A stretch of DNA of 51,154 nucleotides. Origin: Candidatus Kaiserbacteria bacterium (lineage in GTDB: Bacteria > Patescibacteriota > Minisyncoccia > Phycocordibacterales > Phycocordibacteraceae). Position 1 is the stretch's first letter; every line of letters begins with the position of its first letter. Both the position numbers and the translations under genes were made by a program. The stretch covers positions 1 to 51,154 of the forward strand of contig JACQBN010000022.1 of assembly GCA_016194455.1 (NCBI GenBank). The letters are read 5' to 3'. Below are positions 17,076 through 26,067 of the stretch, piece by piece. A model generated the notes under the pieces. It saw only the letters and a program-made list of their open reading frames with translations, searched no databases and was not told the origin of the DNA.

Positions 17076-18153
17076 GCGCTCCGGCCGGACGCTGCGCATC
17101 ATCGGCACCGGGCTTGCGGAGTCCAAAGGACTCCGGAACGGCTACATCGTCAACAAAGAGGAAGTGACCGAGAGCGTGGAGGAGGCCAAGCGCCAGGCGC
17201 AGGCAACCGCGCAGGTCCCCATCAAGAGCGGCTTCCTCGCGATTGGCGGCATTTCGCTTGACGAGGCGCGTGCCTCGGGTGAGGCGATCGTCAGCCGCGC
17301 TGATCAGGAGATAACGGGGCTCGATCTCGAGAAGGCCGCACTCTCTGCGCGCGAGAGCGCCTCGCCCGCCTTCCTCAACCACCGCGTGCTTCACGACATC
17401 CCGACCGAGTACCGCATCGATGGGGTTCGCGTCCTCGGCAGCCCCGTGGGGGTGAAGGGCGTGCGACTCGAGGCCGATCACCTCTTTGTCACCTGCCTCT
17501 CGCAGCACGCTGATGCTCTCGTGCGCGCGGTGGAGGACGCGGAGATTGAGGTCGTCGATCAGCTTGCCTCGCCCTTGGCGGGCGCGAACGTGCTTCTCTC
17601 TAAGGAACAGCAGCGTAAGGGCTGCGTACTCGCGAACATCGGCGCAGAGACGGTCTCCATCGTCATCTACGATGAGGGCATTCCCGTCTCGGTCAAGGTC
17701 TTCCCGACCGGGAGCTCGCATATCACCGACGACATTGCTTTAGGGCTGCGGATCTCGCTCGAGGAGGCCGAGCGGGTGAAGGTGGGCAGACTCGCGGGCG
17801 CGATGTATCCGCGCAAAAAGGTGGACGACTTCATCGCTGCGCGGGTTGAGACGATGTTCACGCTTATTGATAAGCACTTGAAGTCGCTCGGGCGGCGCGG
17901 CCCTCTGCCCGCCGGAGTCATCATCTCGGGCGGGGGCGCCGGAATCGGCGCGGTGAGCGATATTGCGAAAGGGACGTTGAAGCTCCCGGCGCGCGTCGCG
18001 GAGTTCCGTCTCTCCTCTGACACGAAGATTCGGGACGCGACCTGGGCGGTCGCCTACGGGCTCGCGCTCTGGGGCCTCACGGGCGATACGGATGCCTCAC
18101 GGCGTGGCATCGGCTCCTCTTTTTCAAGATTTTTGCGCCAGTTCTTGCCTTAA
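16996..18153 (+). CDS. ftsA: Cell division protein FtsA
   Basis: Start corrected to MSRRIATGIDIGTYQVKLVVVEE; VIISGGGAGIGAVSDIAKGTLKLPAR. Confidence 0.9.
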   Translation: MSRRIATGIDIGTYQVKLVVVEEIVDKRSGRTLRIIGTGLAESKGLRNGYIVNKEEVTESVEEAKRQAQATAQVPIKSGFLAIGGISLDEARASGEAIVSRADQEITGLDLEKAALSARESASPAFLNHRVLHDIPTEYRIDGVRVLGSPVGVKGVRLEADHLFVTCLSQHADALVRAVEDAEIEVVDQLASPLAGANVLLSKEQQRKGCVLANIGAETVSIVIYDEGIPVSVKVFPTGSSHITDDIALGLRISLEEAERVKVGRLAGAMYPRKKVDDFIAARVETMFTLIDKHLKSLGRRGPLPAGVIISGGGAGIGAVSDIAKGTLKLPARVAEFRLSSDTKIRDATWAVAYGLALWGLTGDTDASRRGIGSSFSRFLRQFLP

Positions 18154-18205
18154 TGTCAATATTTGCATACCTGCGCAGGGTGCTATGATGGGCCGAATCG
18201 CACGT

Positions 18206-19435
18206 ATGGCTAAACGCGTCCATTCCCCCATTGAAAGTTTCGCGCGCATTCGCGTCATTGGGGTCGGCGGCTCGGGCGGCAACGCCATCAATCACATGAT
18301 CAACTCCAAAGTGCGCGGAGTGGAGTTCATCGCCATCAACTCCGACGCGCAGGATCTGCACCGCTCGCTCGGAAGGAAGAAGGTTCACATCGGCAAGAGC
18401 CTGACCCGCGGGCTCGGGACCGGCATGAATCCAGAACTTGGGAAGCGCGCCGCGGAAGAGACGCGCCAACAGATCCAGGAGGCGCTCCAGGGCTCGGATA
18501 TGGTCTTCATCACCTGCGGTATGGGCGGCGGCACCGGCACCGGCGCCTCGGCCGTCATCGCGAAGATCGCGAAGGAGCTCGGCGCGCTCACCATCGCGAT
18601 CGTCACGCGGCCCTTCAGCTTCGAGGGCGCGCAGCGCAAGGACATCGCCGAGCGCGGCCTCGCAGAGCTCAAGAAGGAGGTGGACGCCTACATCGTCATC
18701 TCTAACGACCGCCTGCTGAGCGTCGCGGATCAGACGCTCTCACTGAAGGATGCGTTCGCGCTCTGCGACGAGGTGCTCCGCGAGGCGGTGGAGGGCGTTT
18801 CCGACATTATCCGCACCCCGGGCGATATCAATACGGACTTCAACGACATCAAGGCGATCATGGAGGGTGCGGGGCCAGCACTCATGGGCATCGGCATCTC
18901 AGAGGGCGAGAAGCGCTCGGCCGAGGCCGCGCAGCGGGCGGTCAGCTCGCCCTTGCTCGATATCTCTATCTCGGGCGCGAAAGGAGTGCTCTGGGTTGTC
19001 GCGCACTCGGACGATCTGGGCATCCAAGAGGTCCACGAAGCCTCGAAGATCATCAGCGACTCGGTGGACAAGAGCGCGAAGATTATCTGGGGAGTGATGA
19101 AGGACAACAAACTCAAGAAGGGCCAGGTCCGCATCATCGTGATCGCGACCGGTTTCCCCGAGGCGCCGTCCCACTTCGCGCGCGGCGAGCGTTCCCTCTT
19201 CTCGCTGCCGCTCGAGCGCAAAGAGGAGGAGCGGGGAAAGATGTATCACGAACCGAAGCGGGAGGAGCCGAAGGTCAAGGAGCCTGAGCCGCCCGCAAAG
19301 GAGGAACGTGAGGAGCCGATCGTCACCGCCGCGCCCCGCAAGAGCGAGAGTGTAGCGCCTGCGCCGCCTATTGTTGAAGAGGAGGACGGCACCTGGGGTG
19401 CAATCCCGAGCTTCCTCCGGCGCCACAAGAAATAG
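18206..19435 (+). CDS. ftsZ: Cell division protein FtsZ (start could be 18185/18188)
   Basis: GGTGTGASAV tubulin signature; C-terminal IPSFLRRHKK; TGCTATGAT -10 at 18184-18189. Confidence 0.97.
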   Translation: MAKRVHSPIESFARIRVIGVGGSGGNAINHMINSKVRGVEFIAINSDAQDLHRSLGRKKVHIGKSLTRGLGTGMNPELGKRAAEETRQQIQEALQGSDMVFITCGMGGGTGTGASAVIAKIAKELGALTIAIVTRPFSFEGAQRKDIAERGLAELKKEVDAYIVISNDRLLSVADQTLSLKDAFALCDEVLREAVEGVSDIIRTPGDINTDFNDIKAIMEGAGPALMGIGISEGEKRSAEAAQRAVSSPLLDISISGAKGVLWVVAHSDDLGIQEVHEASKIISDSVDKSAKIIWGVMKDNKLKKGQVRIIVIATGFPEAPSHFARGERSLFSLPLERKEEERGKMYHEPKREEPKVKEPEPPAKEEREEPIVTAAPRKSESVAPAPPIVEEEDGTWGAIPSFLRRHKK

Positions 19436-19452
19436 TTTTGATACGAAAAGAA

Positions 19453-19479
19453 ATGGGCGCGCCCCCTGGACGCGCCCAT
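19453..19479 (-). terminator. Intrinsic terminator
   Basis: ATGGGCGCG-loop-CGCGCCCAT followed on the minus strand by TTCTTTTCG. Confidence 0.65.
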
Positions 19480-19484
19480 GCTCA

Positions 19485-19997
19485 TTAGCTCCTTTGAGTA
19501 AAGCCGAGACGTTCTGACTCTTGAACACGACGACGAGCATCTTGCTGCTGCCGTGCCTGCTTCTCGGCGGCCAGCTTTGCTCGCCTTGCGAGGCGCGCTC
19601 GCTGCACTTTGAAGCTGCGCACTGCATCCGTCTTGTTCTGCATCAGTTTCCGAAGAGCGCGCTGCCACTTGAGTGTTGGGTCGAAGTGGTTAACCTTGTA
19701 CTCGCGATCCCTCCACCAGTCGACGCTGAACACCCTAACAGTGCGTTGCATCGCGCAACCGGGGTGGTACCAGATTTTGAGGCCTTCCCCGCCGAACATG
19801 CTGTATCCATACTCGTGGATAAAAGAGAAACCATGAAAACCCTCAAGCACCGTCTTTCCGGAGGTATGGGAGTCATGCACGACGTAATCGTTCTGCGTTC
19901 CAAGCTCTCGAGCGAGCGGGACCGCAAACGCTTCAATGGCCTCAAGAAACTTTTGGCGATCGACAAGCTGCCGATTGGTAACGGTTATTGTGATCAC
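19485..19997 (-). CDS. Hypothetical protein with basic C-terminal tail
   Basis: 170-aa ORF between ftsZ terminator and trxB. Confidence 0.6.
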   Translation of the reverse strand: MITITVTNRQLVDRQKFLEAIEAFAVPLARELGTQNDYVVHDSHTSGKTVLEGFHGFSFIHEYGYSMFGGEGLKIWYHPGCAMQRTVRVFSVDWWRDREYKVNHFDPTLKWQRALRKLMQNKTDAVRSFKVQRARLARRAKLAAEKQARQQQDARRRVQESERLGFTQRS

Positions 19998-20068
19998 GCG
20001 TTCTCTCCATCAAAGAGTGTCTGCGGACATCCTACTCTTTGTGCCGGACGCAGTCAAGACACATCTGA

Positions 20069-20074
20069 TATACT
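20069..20074 (+). promoter_or_regulatory. -10 box of trxB, 7 nt before ATG
   Basis: TATACT cgtaaat ATG. Confidence 0.6.
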
Positions 20075-20081
20075 CGTAAAT

Positions 20082-21002
20082 ATGAAAGACTTGCTCATTA
20101 TCGGCGGGGGGCCGGCGGGAGTCGCGGCGGGAGTCTACGCCGCGCGCAAGTTTTTACAAACGACGTTGATTGCCGAAGAGATCGGCGGGCAGTCCATCGT
20201 TTCAGAAGGGATTGAGAATTGGGTCGGCACGCCCAAATTGACCGGGGTTGAGCTCGCGAAGAATCTGAAGGCACATCTCGCCGCGGTGGCAGAGGGGCGC
20301 GTGGAGATGGTGAGCGACCGCGTCGTTTCGCTCGAAAAAGCTGGCGATGCGTTCGTCGCGAAGACAAAAAGCGGCAAAGAATTCTCCGCGCGCGCTGTCT
20401 TGATCACCTCCGGCGCCAGCCGCCGCAAGCTTGATGTGCCCGGGGCGGATAAGTTTGAGAATAAGGGCGTGACCTACTGCGCCTCCTGCGACGGCCCCCT
20501 CTTCGCCGGTCAGGATGTCGCGGTCGTGGGCGGGGGGAACGCCGGCTTCGAGACCGCGCTTCAACTGCTTGCGTATTGCAAGAGCGTCATCTTGTTGCAT
20601 CGCCACAAGGAGTTCAAGGCCGATCCGATCAGCATCGAGAAGGCGCGCGCGCACCCGAACATGCGCATCCTCCCCAACGCCGAGCCGGTGGAGGTGCTCG
20701 GCGAGCAGTTTGTAAGTGGATTGAAATATAAAGACAAAGATTCGGGGGAAATTAAAGAACTTGCGGTTTCCGGTATCTTCGTCGAGGCGGGCGTGATGCC
20801 GAACACAGACTTCGCGAAGAATCTGCTGACGCTCGACACCGTCGGACGCATCATCGTGAACCCGAAGAATCAGCGCACCTCGGTCGCGGGGGTGTGGGCT
20901 GCGGGCGATGCCACCGACGAGCTTTATCATCAGAACAATATCGCCGCGGGCGACGGCGTGAAGGCGCTCGAAGACATCTACCTCTGGCTCAAGATGCGCT
21001 AG
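20082..21002 (+). CDS. trxB: Thioredoxin reductase-like FAD/NAD(P) oxidoreductase
   Basis: Start corrected to MKDLLIIGGGPAGVAAGVYAAR; CASCDGPLFAGQDVAVVGGGNAGFE. Confidence 0.92.
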   Translation: MKDLLIIGGGPAGVAAGVYAARKFLQTTLIAEEIGGQSIVSEGIENWVGTPKLTGVELAKNLKAHLAAVAEGRVEMVSDRVVSLEKAGDAFVAKTKSGKEFSARAVLITSGASRRKLDVPGADKFENKGVTYCASCDGPLFAGQDVAVVGGGNAGFETALQLLAYCKSVILLHRHKEFKADPISIEKARAHPNMRILPNAEPVEVLGEQFVSGLKYKDKDSGEIKELAVSGIFVEAGVMPNTDFAKNLLTLDTVGRIIVNPKNQRTSVAGVWAAGDATDELYHQNNIAAGDGVKALEDIYLWLKMR

Positions 21003-21029
21003 AGAGAATGATGGTCGTGGCAATAAAAT

Positions 21030-21051
21030 GGCCCCGGATTCATCCGGGGCC
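21030..21051. terminator. Bidirectional intrinsic terminator
   Basis: GGCCCCGGAT-TC-ATCCGGGGCC; ATTTTATT on the minus side. Confidence 0.75.
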
Positions 21052-21077
21052 GTCTGTATTTTGAGTGCGAGGGGCAA

Positions 21078-21464
21078 CTAGTCTTGCGGAGTCCTGCGTT
21101 CACGGCTCGCCATGATCGAGAGCGTTTGCATCATATTGCTCATCATCGTCTGCCAGAAGCCGCGCCGACGCGCTTCCTTGAGTGCCGCACCTAGGGCCTC
21201 GTGCAGCGCCTCTGCGGCTTCGCGGGTCGTGCGGAACGAGGTGATGCGCTTGCCGCCGCGCGAGCTTACAGTCTCGAGCGATGCGGGAAGGAGCTTCCCG
21301 CCCTGGATGTCGCCCGGGACGATCTTCCGCTGGAGGCTCACGATGAGTGATTTGTCGAGATCTTCTGGCACAATGACGGAGACGCAGCGCCCCTGGCCGA
21401 GTCGTTTCGAGAAGTGCTTGGCGCGTCTGTCAAGATATTGATCAAGCGGTGTGTCGAGCAACAT
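21078..21464 (-). CDS. Hypothetical protein
   Basis: Start corrected to MLLDTPLDQYLDRRAKHFSKRLGQG; SD AAGGAGAG upstream. Confidence 0.65.
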   Translation of the reverse strand: MLLDTPLDQYLDRRAKHFSKRLGQGRCVSVIVPEDLDKSLIVSLQRKIVPGDIQGGKLLPASLETVSSRGGKRITSFRTTREAAEALHEALGAALKEARRRGFWQTMMSNMMQTLSIMASRERRTPQD

Positions 21465-21500
21465 GTTTTTCTCTCCTTCTGGGGCCTGAACTCCGAACGC

Positions 21501-21529
21501 AATATATATCAGGATTCCACCCGCGTCAA
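21501..21529 (-). promoter_or_regulatory. Sigma70-like promoter
   Basis: Minus strand TTGACG-17 nt-TATATT. Confidence 0.65.
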
Positions 21530-21535
21530 GAAGCG

Positions 21536-22111
21536 CTAGTTGAGTGTGAGCGAGGCGCGGATGGCGTCGAATTGTTTGAGAAGCGCTGACTCGTCGAACT
21601 CCCGCACTGCGCCCGGAGGATAATTTTCTAAAACGCCGTAGTGGATGAAATAACGTAGGGCGAGACAAGGGTTGGTCTCGGGGAGCGCATAAACAATTTC
21701 CTCATAGCGATTCCCCGCTGCTGCGCCGGTGCTCGAGGCGAACGAATAGATTCTGCCGTTTTCGCTGATCATCCGCCGAATGGCGCCGGGGTCGTCAAGA
21801 AAGGGAGTTGCGCTGCAGCTTGCGACCTTCGGCAATGCCTCGACGCTTGCATAACTATCGCTCCCGAGATTCGTCCCGGCCGCGAGCGTGGCAGGGATAG
21901 TAAACTTCACTCCCCCGATCTCCTTGCCGGGCCCAAACTCCTGATACTGATACGCCGCATCCGGCGTGTAGCCTGCGGGGTATCGGATCGAGAAACCGAG
22001 TGTGCGGTCGGCATAGCTTTGGGGTAAGTTCGGCGATTGCGACCGCACAAGGAAATATTCTCCAACCGCAACGAGCGTAAGAACGAGAATGGTAATGAGT
22101 ATGGTGCGCAT
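21536..22111 (-). CDS. TM-anchored hypothetical protein, directly downstream of tRNA-Ser
   Basis: Start corrected to MRTILITILVLTLVAVGEYFLV. Confidence 0.65.
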   Translation of the reverse strand: MRTILITILVLTLVAVGEYFLVRSQSPNLPQSYADRTLGFSIRYPAGYTPDAAYQYQEFGPGKEIGGVKFTIPATLAAGTNLGSDSYASVEALPKVASCSATPFLDDPGAIRRMISENGRIYSFASSTGAAAGNRYEEIVYALPETNPCLALRYFIHYGVLENYPPGAVREFDESALLKQFDAIRASLTLN

Positions 22112-22119
22112 AACGAAAG

Positions 22120-22206
22120 CGGAGAGGGTGGGATTTGAACCCACGAGGAGCTTTCGCCCCTGCCGGTTTTCGAAACCGGTGCATTCGACCACTCTGCCAC
22201 CTCTCC
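22120..22206 (-). tRNA. tRNA-Ser (CGA)
   Basis: Class II tRNA; anticodon loop TTCGAAA; GGAGAGG/CCTCTCC acceptor; no CCA. Confidence 0.95.
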
Positions 22207-22227
22207 AGTCATTGCACCCTAGCATTT

Positions 22228-22255
22228 TTGAAATCCGAGCGAAAGATGCTAGATT
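22228..22255 (+). promoter_or_regulatory. tRNA-Glu promoter
   Basis: TTGAAA-16 nt-TAGATT (TGCTAGATT), 8 nt before mature 5' end. Confidence 0.6.
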
Positions 22256-22263
22256 TTCGTTAC

Positions 22264-22335
22264 GGCCCTATCGTCTAATGGTTAGGACACCGGCTTTTCA
22301 AGCCGACAATACGGGTTCGATTCCCGTTAGGGCTA
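22264..22335 (+). tRNA. tRNA-Glu (TTC)
   Basis: GGCCCTATCGTCTAATGGTTAGGACACCGGCTTTTCAAGCCGACAATACGGGTTCGATTCCCGTTAGGGCTA. Confidence 0.96.
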
Positions 22336-22373
22336 CTTGAGCGGGCGAGAGAAAAAAGGTATTCTGCGCACGC

Positions 22374-22446
22374 GCGCGGTTAGCTCAGTTGGTAGAGCAC
22401 TTCCTTGACGTGGATGGGGTCGGGGGTTCAAGTCCCTCACCGCGCA
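22374..22446 (+). tRNA. tRNA-Val (GAC)
   Basis: GCGCGGTTAGCTCAGTTGGTAGAGCACTTCCTTGACGTGGATG...GGTTCAAGTCCCTCACCGCGCA; one T-T mismatch in the anticodon stem. Confidence 0.92.
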
Positions 22447-22449
22447 CCG

Positions 22450-23214
22450 ATGCACCCGAAAGACAAAAAGAAAGAAAAAATCTACATCTACGGGCGGCAT
22501 GCTTTGATGGAGGCTGTTTTGCATGCGCCCCACGTCATTAAAAAAGTTTACCTTGCGCCAGATAGCCGCGACAAAGAGCTGCGCGACCTGCTCGCGAAAT
22601 ATAAGATACCGGCCGCAGAGTTGAAGCAGGGGCAGGGCTCGGAGATGGTGGGGAGAGACGCCGCGCATCAGGGGGTTGTCGCGCTCATGGATCCGGCGCC
22701 CCTCTTGCAAAACTTTGATGCGTTCCTCAAAACATTGCAGAGCTCACCTCAAACCGCAATCGCGGTTTTGGGTGAGATCCAAGATCCGCACAACGTCGGC
22801 GCGATCATTCGCAGCGCCGCGGCCTTCGGGCTCTCCGGCGTACTTATCCCCGAGCATCGCCAGGCGGGGATCACGGGCGCGGTGGTGAAGGCATCGGCGG
22901 GCATGGCCTTCCGCATCCCGCTCGTCTCCATCGGGAATGTGAACCAGGCGCTCGGCGTGTTGAAGCAGAAGGGCTTCTGGATCTACGGGCTTGCGGGGAA
23001 CGGCAAGACGACGCTCGCCGCCGAGAAATTTGATGCGCCCGCGGCCTTTGTAGTGGGCAATGAGGGCGCCGGTATTCGGGAGAAGACGCTTGCGGCCTGC
23101 GACATCACGCTCGCGATCCCGATGCACGAGCGCGTGGAGTCGTTGAACGCCGCGGTCTCGGCGGCAGTCGTTTTTTATGAATGGTCTAAGCGGCATCCCG
23201 AATCTCTTATATGA
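22450..23214 (+). CDS. rlmB: 23S rRNA (guanosine-2'-O-)-methyltransferase, SpoU/TrmH family
   Basis: Start corrected to MHPKDKKKEKIYIYGRHALMEAVL; QDPHNVGAIIRSAAAFG, NEGAGI, IPMHERVESLNAAVSAAV motifs. Confidence 0.9.
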   Translation: MHPKDKKKEKIYIYGRHALMEAVLHAPHVIKKVYLAPDSRDKELRDLLAKYKIPAAELKQGQGSEMVGRDAAHQGVVALMDPAPLLQNFDAFLKTLQSSPQTAIAVLGEIQDPHNVGAIIRSAAAFGLSGVLIPEHRQAGITGAVVKASAGMAFRIPLVSIGNVNQALGVLKQKGFWIYGLAGNGKTTLAAEKFDAPAAFVVGNEGAGIREKTLAACDITLAIPMHERVESLNAAVSAAVVFYEWSKRHPESLI

Positions 23215-24074
23215 AGTACGACCAGCATTTGACCACGAGAGGCTGGGGCGACTACGAACTGCTTGATTCCGGCGAGAACATGAAGCTGGAGCGCTTCGGC
23301 AGCGTTGTGCTTGCGCGCCCGGAGACAGAGGCGCTTTGGGCGAAGCGGCAGCTCGAGTTGTGGGAGAAGGCGCATGCGGAATTCAAGTTTGAAAAAGGTA
23401 AGGGCAAATGGCATTTGAAAAAAGAAGTTCCGGAATCATGGGAACTAACACGCGGGCCATTGCATTTTCTCGCACGGCTTACGAGCTTCAAGCACACCGG
23501 CATTTTCCCCGAGCAAGAGCCGAACTGGGTCTGGATTAAAGACCGCGTCAAACAACTTGGCAAACCGAACGTGCTGAATCTTTTCGGCTATACCGGGATC
23601 GCCTCGCTCTCCGCTGCGCACCCGGGTGCCTTCGTGACGCATGTGGACGCCTCAAAACAATCACTCGACTGGGCCCACGAGAACGCCCGGCTCTCCGGTA
23701 TTGGTGAGAACGCCATCCGTTGGATCCTGGACGATGCGTTTGCCTTCGCGAAGCGCGAAGTGCGGCGCAGCGCAAAATATGAAGGCATCGTTCTTGATCC
23801 GCCCGCGTTTGGCCGCGGCGCCAAGGGCGAGGTCTGGCATATTGAGGAGCATTTACCGAAGTTGCTCGCTGCGCTTCGCGAACTCCTCAGTGACACTCCC
23901 GGTTCTTTCTTTCTAGTAAGCGGCTACGCGGCCGGCTACGCCTCGCTCTCGTTTGTCCAGGCAGTTGAAAGTACCTTTGGGAAAATTGATGGCGAATCGG
24001 GGGAACTGCGTATTGCCGAAGCAAACTCCGACCGAGCTATCCCCGCCGGCGTCTACGTCCGGTTCATAAGGTAG
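23211..24074 (+). CDS. Class I SAM-dependent (rRNA) methyltransferase, RlmI-like
   Basis: VLNLFGYTGIASLSAAHPGAFVTHVDASKQSLDWAHENARL; VLDPPAFGRG. Confidence 0.82.
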   Translation: MKYDQHLTTRGWGDYELLDSGENMKLERFGSVVLARPETEALWAKRQLELWEKAHAEFKFEKGKGKWHLKKEVPESWELTRGPLHFLARLTSFKHTGIFPEQEPNWVWIKDRVKQLGKPNVLNLFGYTGIASLSAAHPGAFVTHVDASKQSLDWAHENARLSGIGENAIRWILDDAFAFAKREVRRSAKYEGIVLDPPAFGRGAKGEVWHIEEHLPKLLAALRELLSDTPGSFFLVSGYAAGYASLSFVQAVESTFGKIDGESGELRIAEANSDRAIPAGVYVRFIR

Positions 24075-24083
24075 AATCAGCGC

Positions 24084-24959
24084 ATGAGCCATCACCGCCT
24101 CCTTATTTTTTATCACGCAGAGTGCCTGGACGGCTTCGGTGGCGCATATGCCGCCTGGAAGAAGCTTGGCGAGAGCGCCGAGTATATCCCCGTCAAGTAC
24201 GGACACCCGCCGCCGGAGGCAGAAATCGCCGGTAGAGAGATCATTTTTATTGATTTTTGTTATCCGAAGGAGGAAATGAACGAGATCGCCCAGAAGGCGA
24301 AGTCGCTGGTCGTGCTTGATCACCATGAGGGGCTACGGGAGGTGGTAGAGAGTATCCCGCAGCACGTTTTCGATGTGAATCGTTCGGGAGCAACCATCGC
24401 CTGGGACTATTTCCACCCCAACGAGAAGATGCCGGAGCTCTTGAAGCACATTGAGGACGAAGATTTGTACCGCTTCGCGATGCCCGAGACACGTCTACTC
24501 GGCGTATTCCTCTCTGCGTACGATTTCAGCTTCCCCTTTTGGGACGAGGTCGCCACAGATTTGGAGAATCCGGAAAAACGGAAGTTGCTGCTCGACCGAG
24601 CGAATCTGTATCTCAACTATTTTAACTACCTCGTGAAGCTCTCCGTGGAGAATGCACACCCCGTTATATTTGAAGGGCATACCGTGCTTCTCGCCAATGC
24701 CTCGCCGATGCGCACGCTGAAGTCTGCGATTGGCAACGCGCTCGCGAAGAAGATGCCGCCCTTCGGGTTGGTGACTTCGGTCCACCCGAACGGCATCGGC
24801 GTCTCGATACGAGGCGACAGCAGCATCGATGTCTCAGCAATAGCCCGGAAATATGGCGGTAACGGGCATCCTTCTGCTTCGGGCTTCCGAATCCCTTGGC
24901 AAACTCCTATGCCCTTCGTCTCCGCAGAGGAACACCCGCATGAGGATGCTAGCAATTGA
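24084..24959 (+). CDS. DHH-family phosphoesterase-like protein
   Basis: IFYHAECLDGFGGAYAAW; SLVVLDHHEGL; GGNGHPSASGF. Confidence 0.82.
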   Translation: MSHHRLLIFYHAECLDGFGGAYAAWKKLGESAEYIPVKYGHPPPEAEIAGREIIFIDFCYPKEEMNEIAQKAKSLVVLDHHEGLREVVESIPQHVFDVNRSGATIAWDYFHPNEKMPELLKHIEDEDLYRFAMPETRLLGVFLSAYDFSFPFWDEVATDLENPEKRKLLLDRANLYLNYFNYLVKLSVENAHPVIFEGHTVLLANASPMRTLKSAIGNALAKKMPPFGLVTSVHPNGIGVSIRGDSSIDVSAIARKYGGNGHPSASGFRIPWQTPMPFVSAEEHPHEDASN

Positions 24960-26067
24960 AACCTCTTGCGATGAGACCGCGGTCGCGATTTTAGATTGTG
25001 CCGGAGACGAGAAGCGCGCGACGTTTGAGATACGGGGCGACGCTCTCCTCTCGCAGGCGAAGATCCATCAGGAATATGGCGGGGTCGTGCCGATGCTCGC
25101 GAAGCGCGAGCATCAGAAGAATCTCCCGCACATCCTCAAAACGGCGCTCACACAAGCGGAGATTTCTGAAGAGGGGGTGGAGGTAATCGCGGTCACTGCT
25201 GGCCCGGGGCTTGAGCCCGCGCTCTGGGTGGGAATCAACTTCGCCAAGGCGCTCGCACTCGCCTGGGGTAAGCCTCTGGTTGCGGTGAATCATATGGAAG
25301 GGCATATCCTCGCGGCGCTCGCGCGCTGCGAGGGCAAGCTGCTAGAGATTCAAGGCGTCAGGCTCCCCGTGGTCGCGCTCCTTATTTCAGGCGGGCATAC
25401 CGAGCTCGTGCTGATGCGCGAGTGGCTGAAGTACGAACTCGTCGGGCAGACGCGCGACGATGCGGTGGGAGAGGCCTTTGATAAGGTGGCGCGGATGCTC
25501 GGGCTGCCCTATCCGGGCGGCCCTGAAATTTCTAAACTTGCAGAGCGACATCGCTCTGCCCGCAGCCGACTGGGGACTGGGTCCGAAGGAAGCGGGGAGC
25601 AGAGCGGTGTTGCGATCAAACTCCCGCGGCCGATGTTGGACTCAAACACGTGCGACTTCTCCTTCGCGGGGCTTAAGACCGCAGTGCTCTATCTACTCAA
25701 AGAGCTGCCGGAGCTTACTGAAGAAAAAAAGCGGCATATCGCGCACGAATTCGAGAATGCCGCTGCCGATGTGCTGTGGGCGAAGACGAAACGCGCCCTT
25801 GCACAAACAGGGGCAAAGACACTCGTCATCGGCGGAGGCGTCTCGGCCAATACGCATATCCGCCGAGTTTTTACAGAAAATAGTGCGAGAGAATTTCCAG
25901 AAGTATTGCTCTCTATCCCGCATGCCTCGCTCACGGGCGACAACGCCGTGATGATTGGCATCGCGGGCTACTACCACGCGCTCAACAAAGAATTCGCCGA
26001 CTTCGAGACGCTCGCTGCAAATGGGAATCTCTCACTCGCTCAGTCGTCGACTAAGCCGAGGCGGTAG
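24940..26067 (+). CDS. tsaD: tRNA N6-adenosine threonylcarbamoyltransferase TsaD
   Basis: MRMLAIETSCDETAVAILD; NHMEGHILAAL; LISGGHTELV; start overlaps the upstream gene. Confidence 0.94.
   Translation: MRMLAIETSCDETAVAILDCAGDEKRATFEIRGDALLSQAKIHQEYGGVVPMLAKREHQKNLPHILKTALTQAEISEEGVEVIAVTAGPGLEPALWVGINFAKALALAWGKPLVAVNHMEGHILAALARCEGKLLEIQGVRLPVVALLISGGHTELVLMREWLKYELVGQTRDDAVGEAFDKVARMLGLPYPGGPEISKLAERHRSARSRLGTGSEGSGEQSGVAIKLPRPMLDSNTCDFSFAGLKTAVLYLLKELPELTEEKKRHIAHEFENAAADVLWAKTKRALAQTGAKTLVIGGGVSANTHIRRVFTENSAREFPEVLLSIPHASLTGDNAVMIGIAGYYHALNKEFADFETLAANGNLSLAQSSTKPRR
25540..25559. repeat. Inverted repeat inside an apparent in-frame tsaD insertion
   Basis: GCAGAGCGA-CA-TCGCTCTGC within sequence encoding RHRSARSRLGTGSEGSGEQSG. 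Confidence 0.5.

Noticed and set aside
16936-17721. 261-aa - strand ORF and 18899-19627 - strand ORF
   Set aside because: Antisense to ftsA and ftsZ respectively.
19521-20081. N-terminal extension of the trxB ORF in the track
   Set aside because: A canonical FAD-binding start MKDLLIIGGGPAG and a TATACT box lie at 20069-20082; the upstream part is antisense to 19485-19997.
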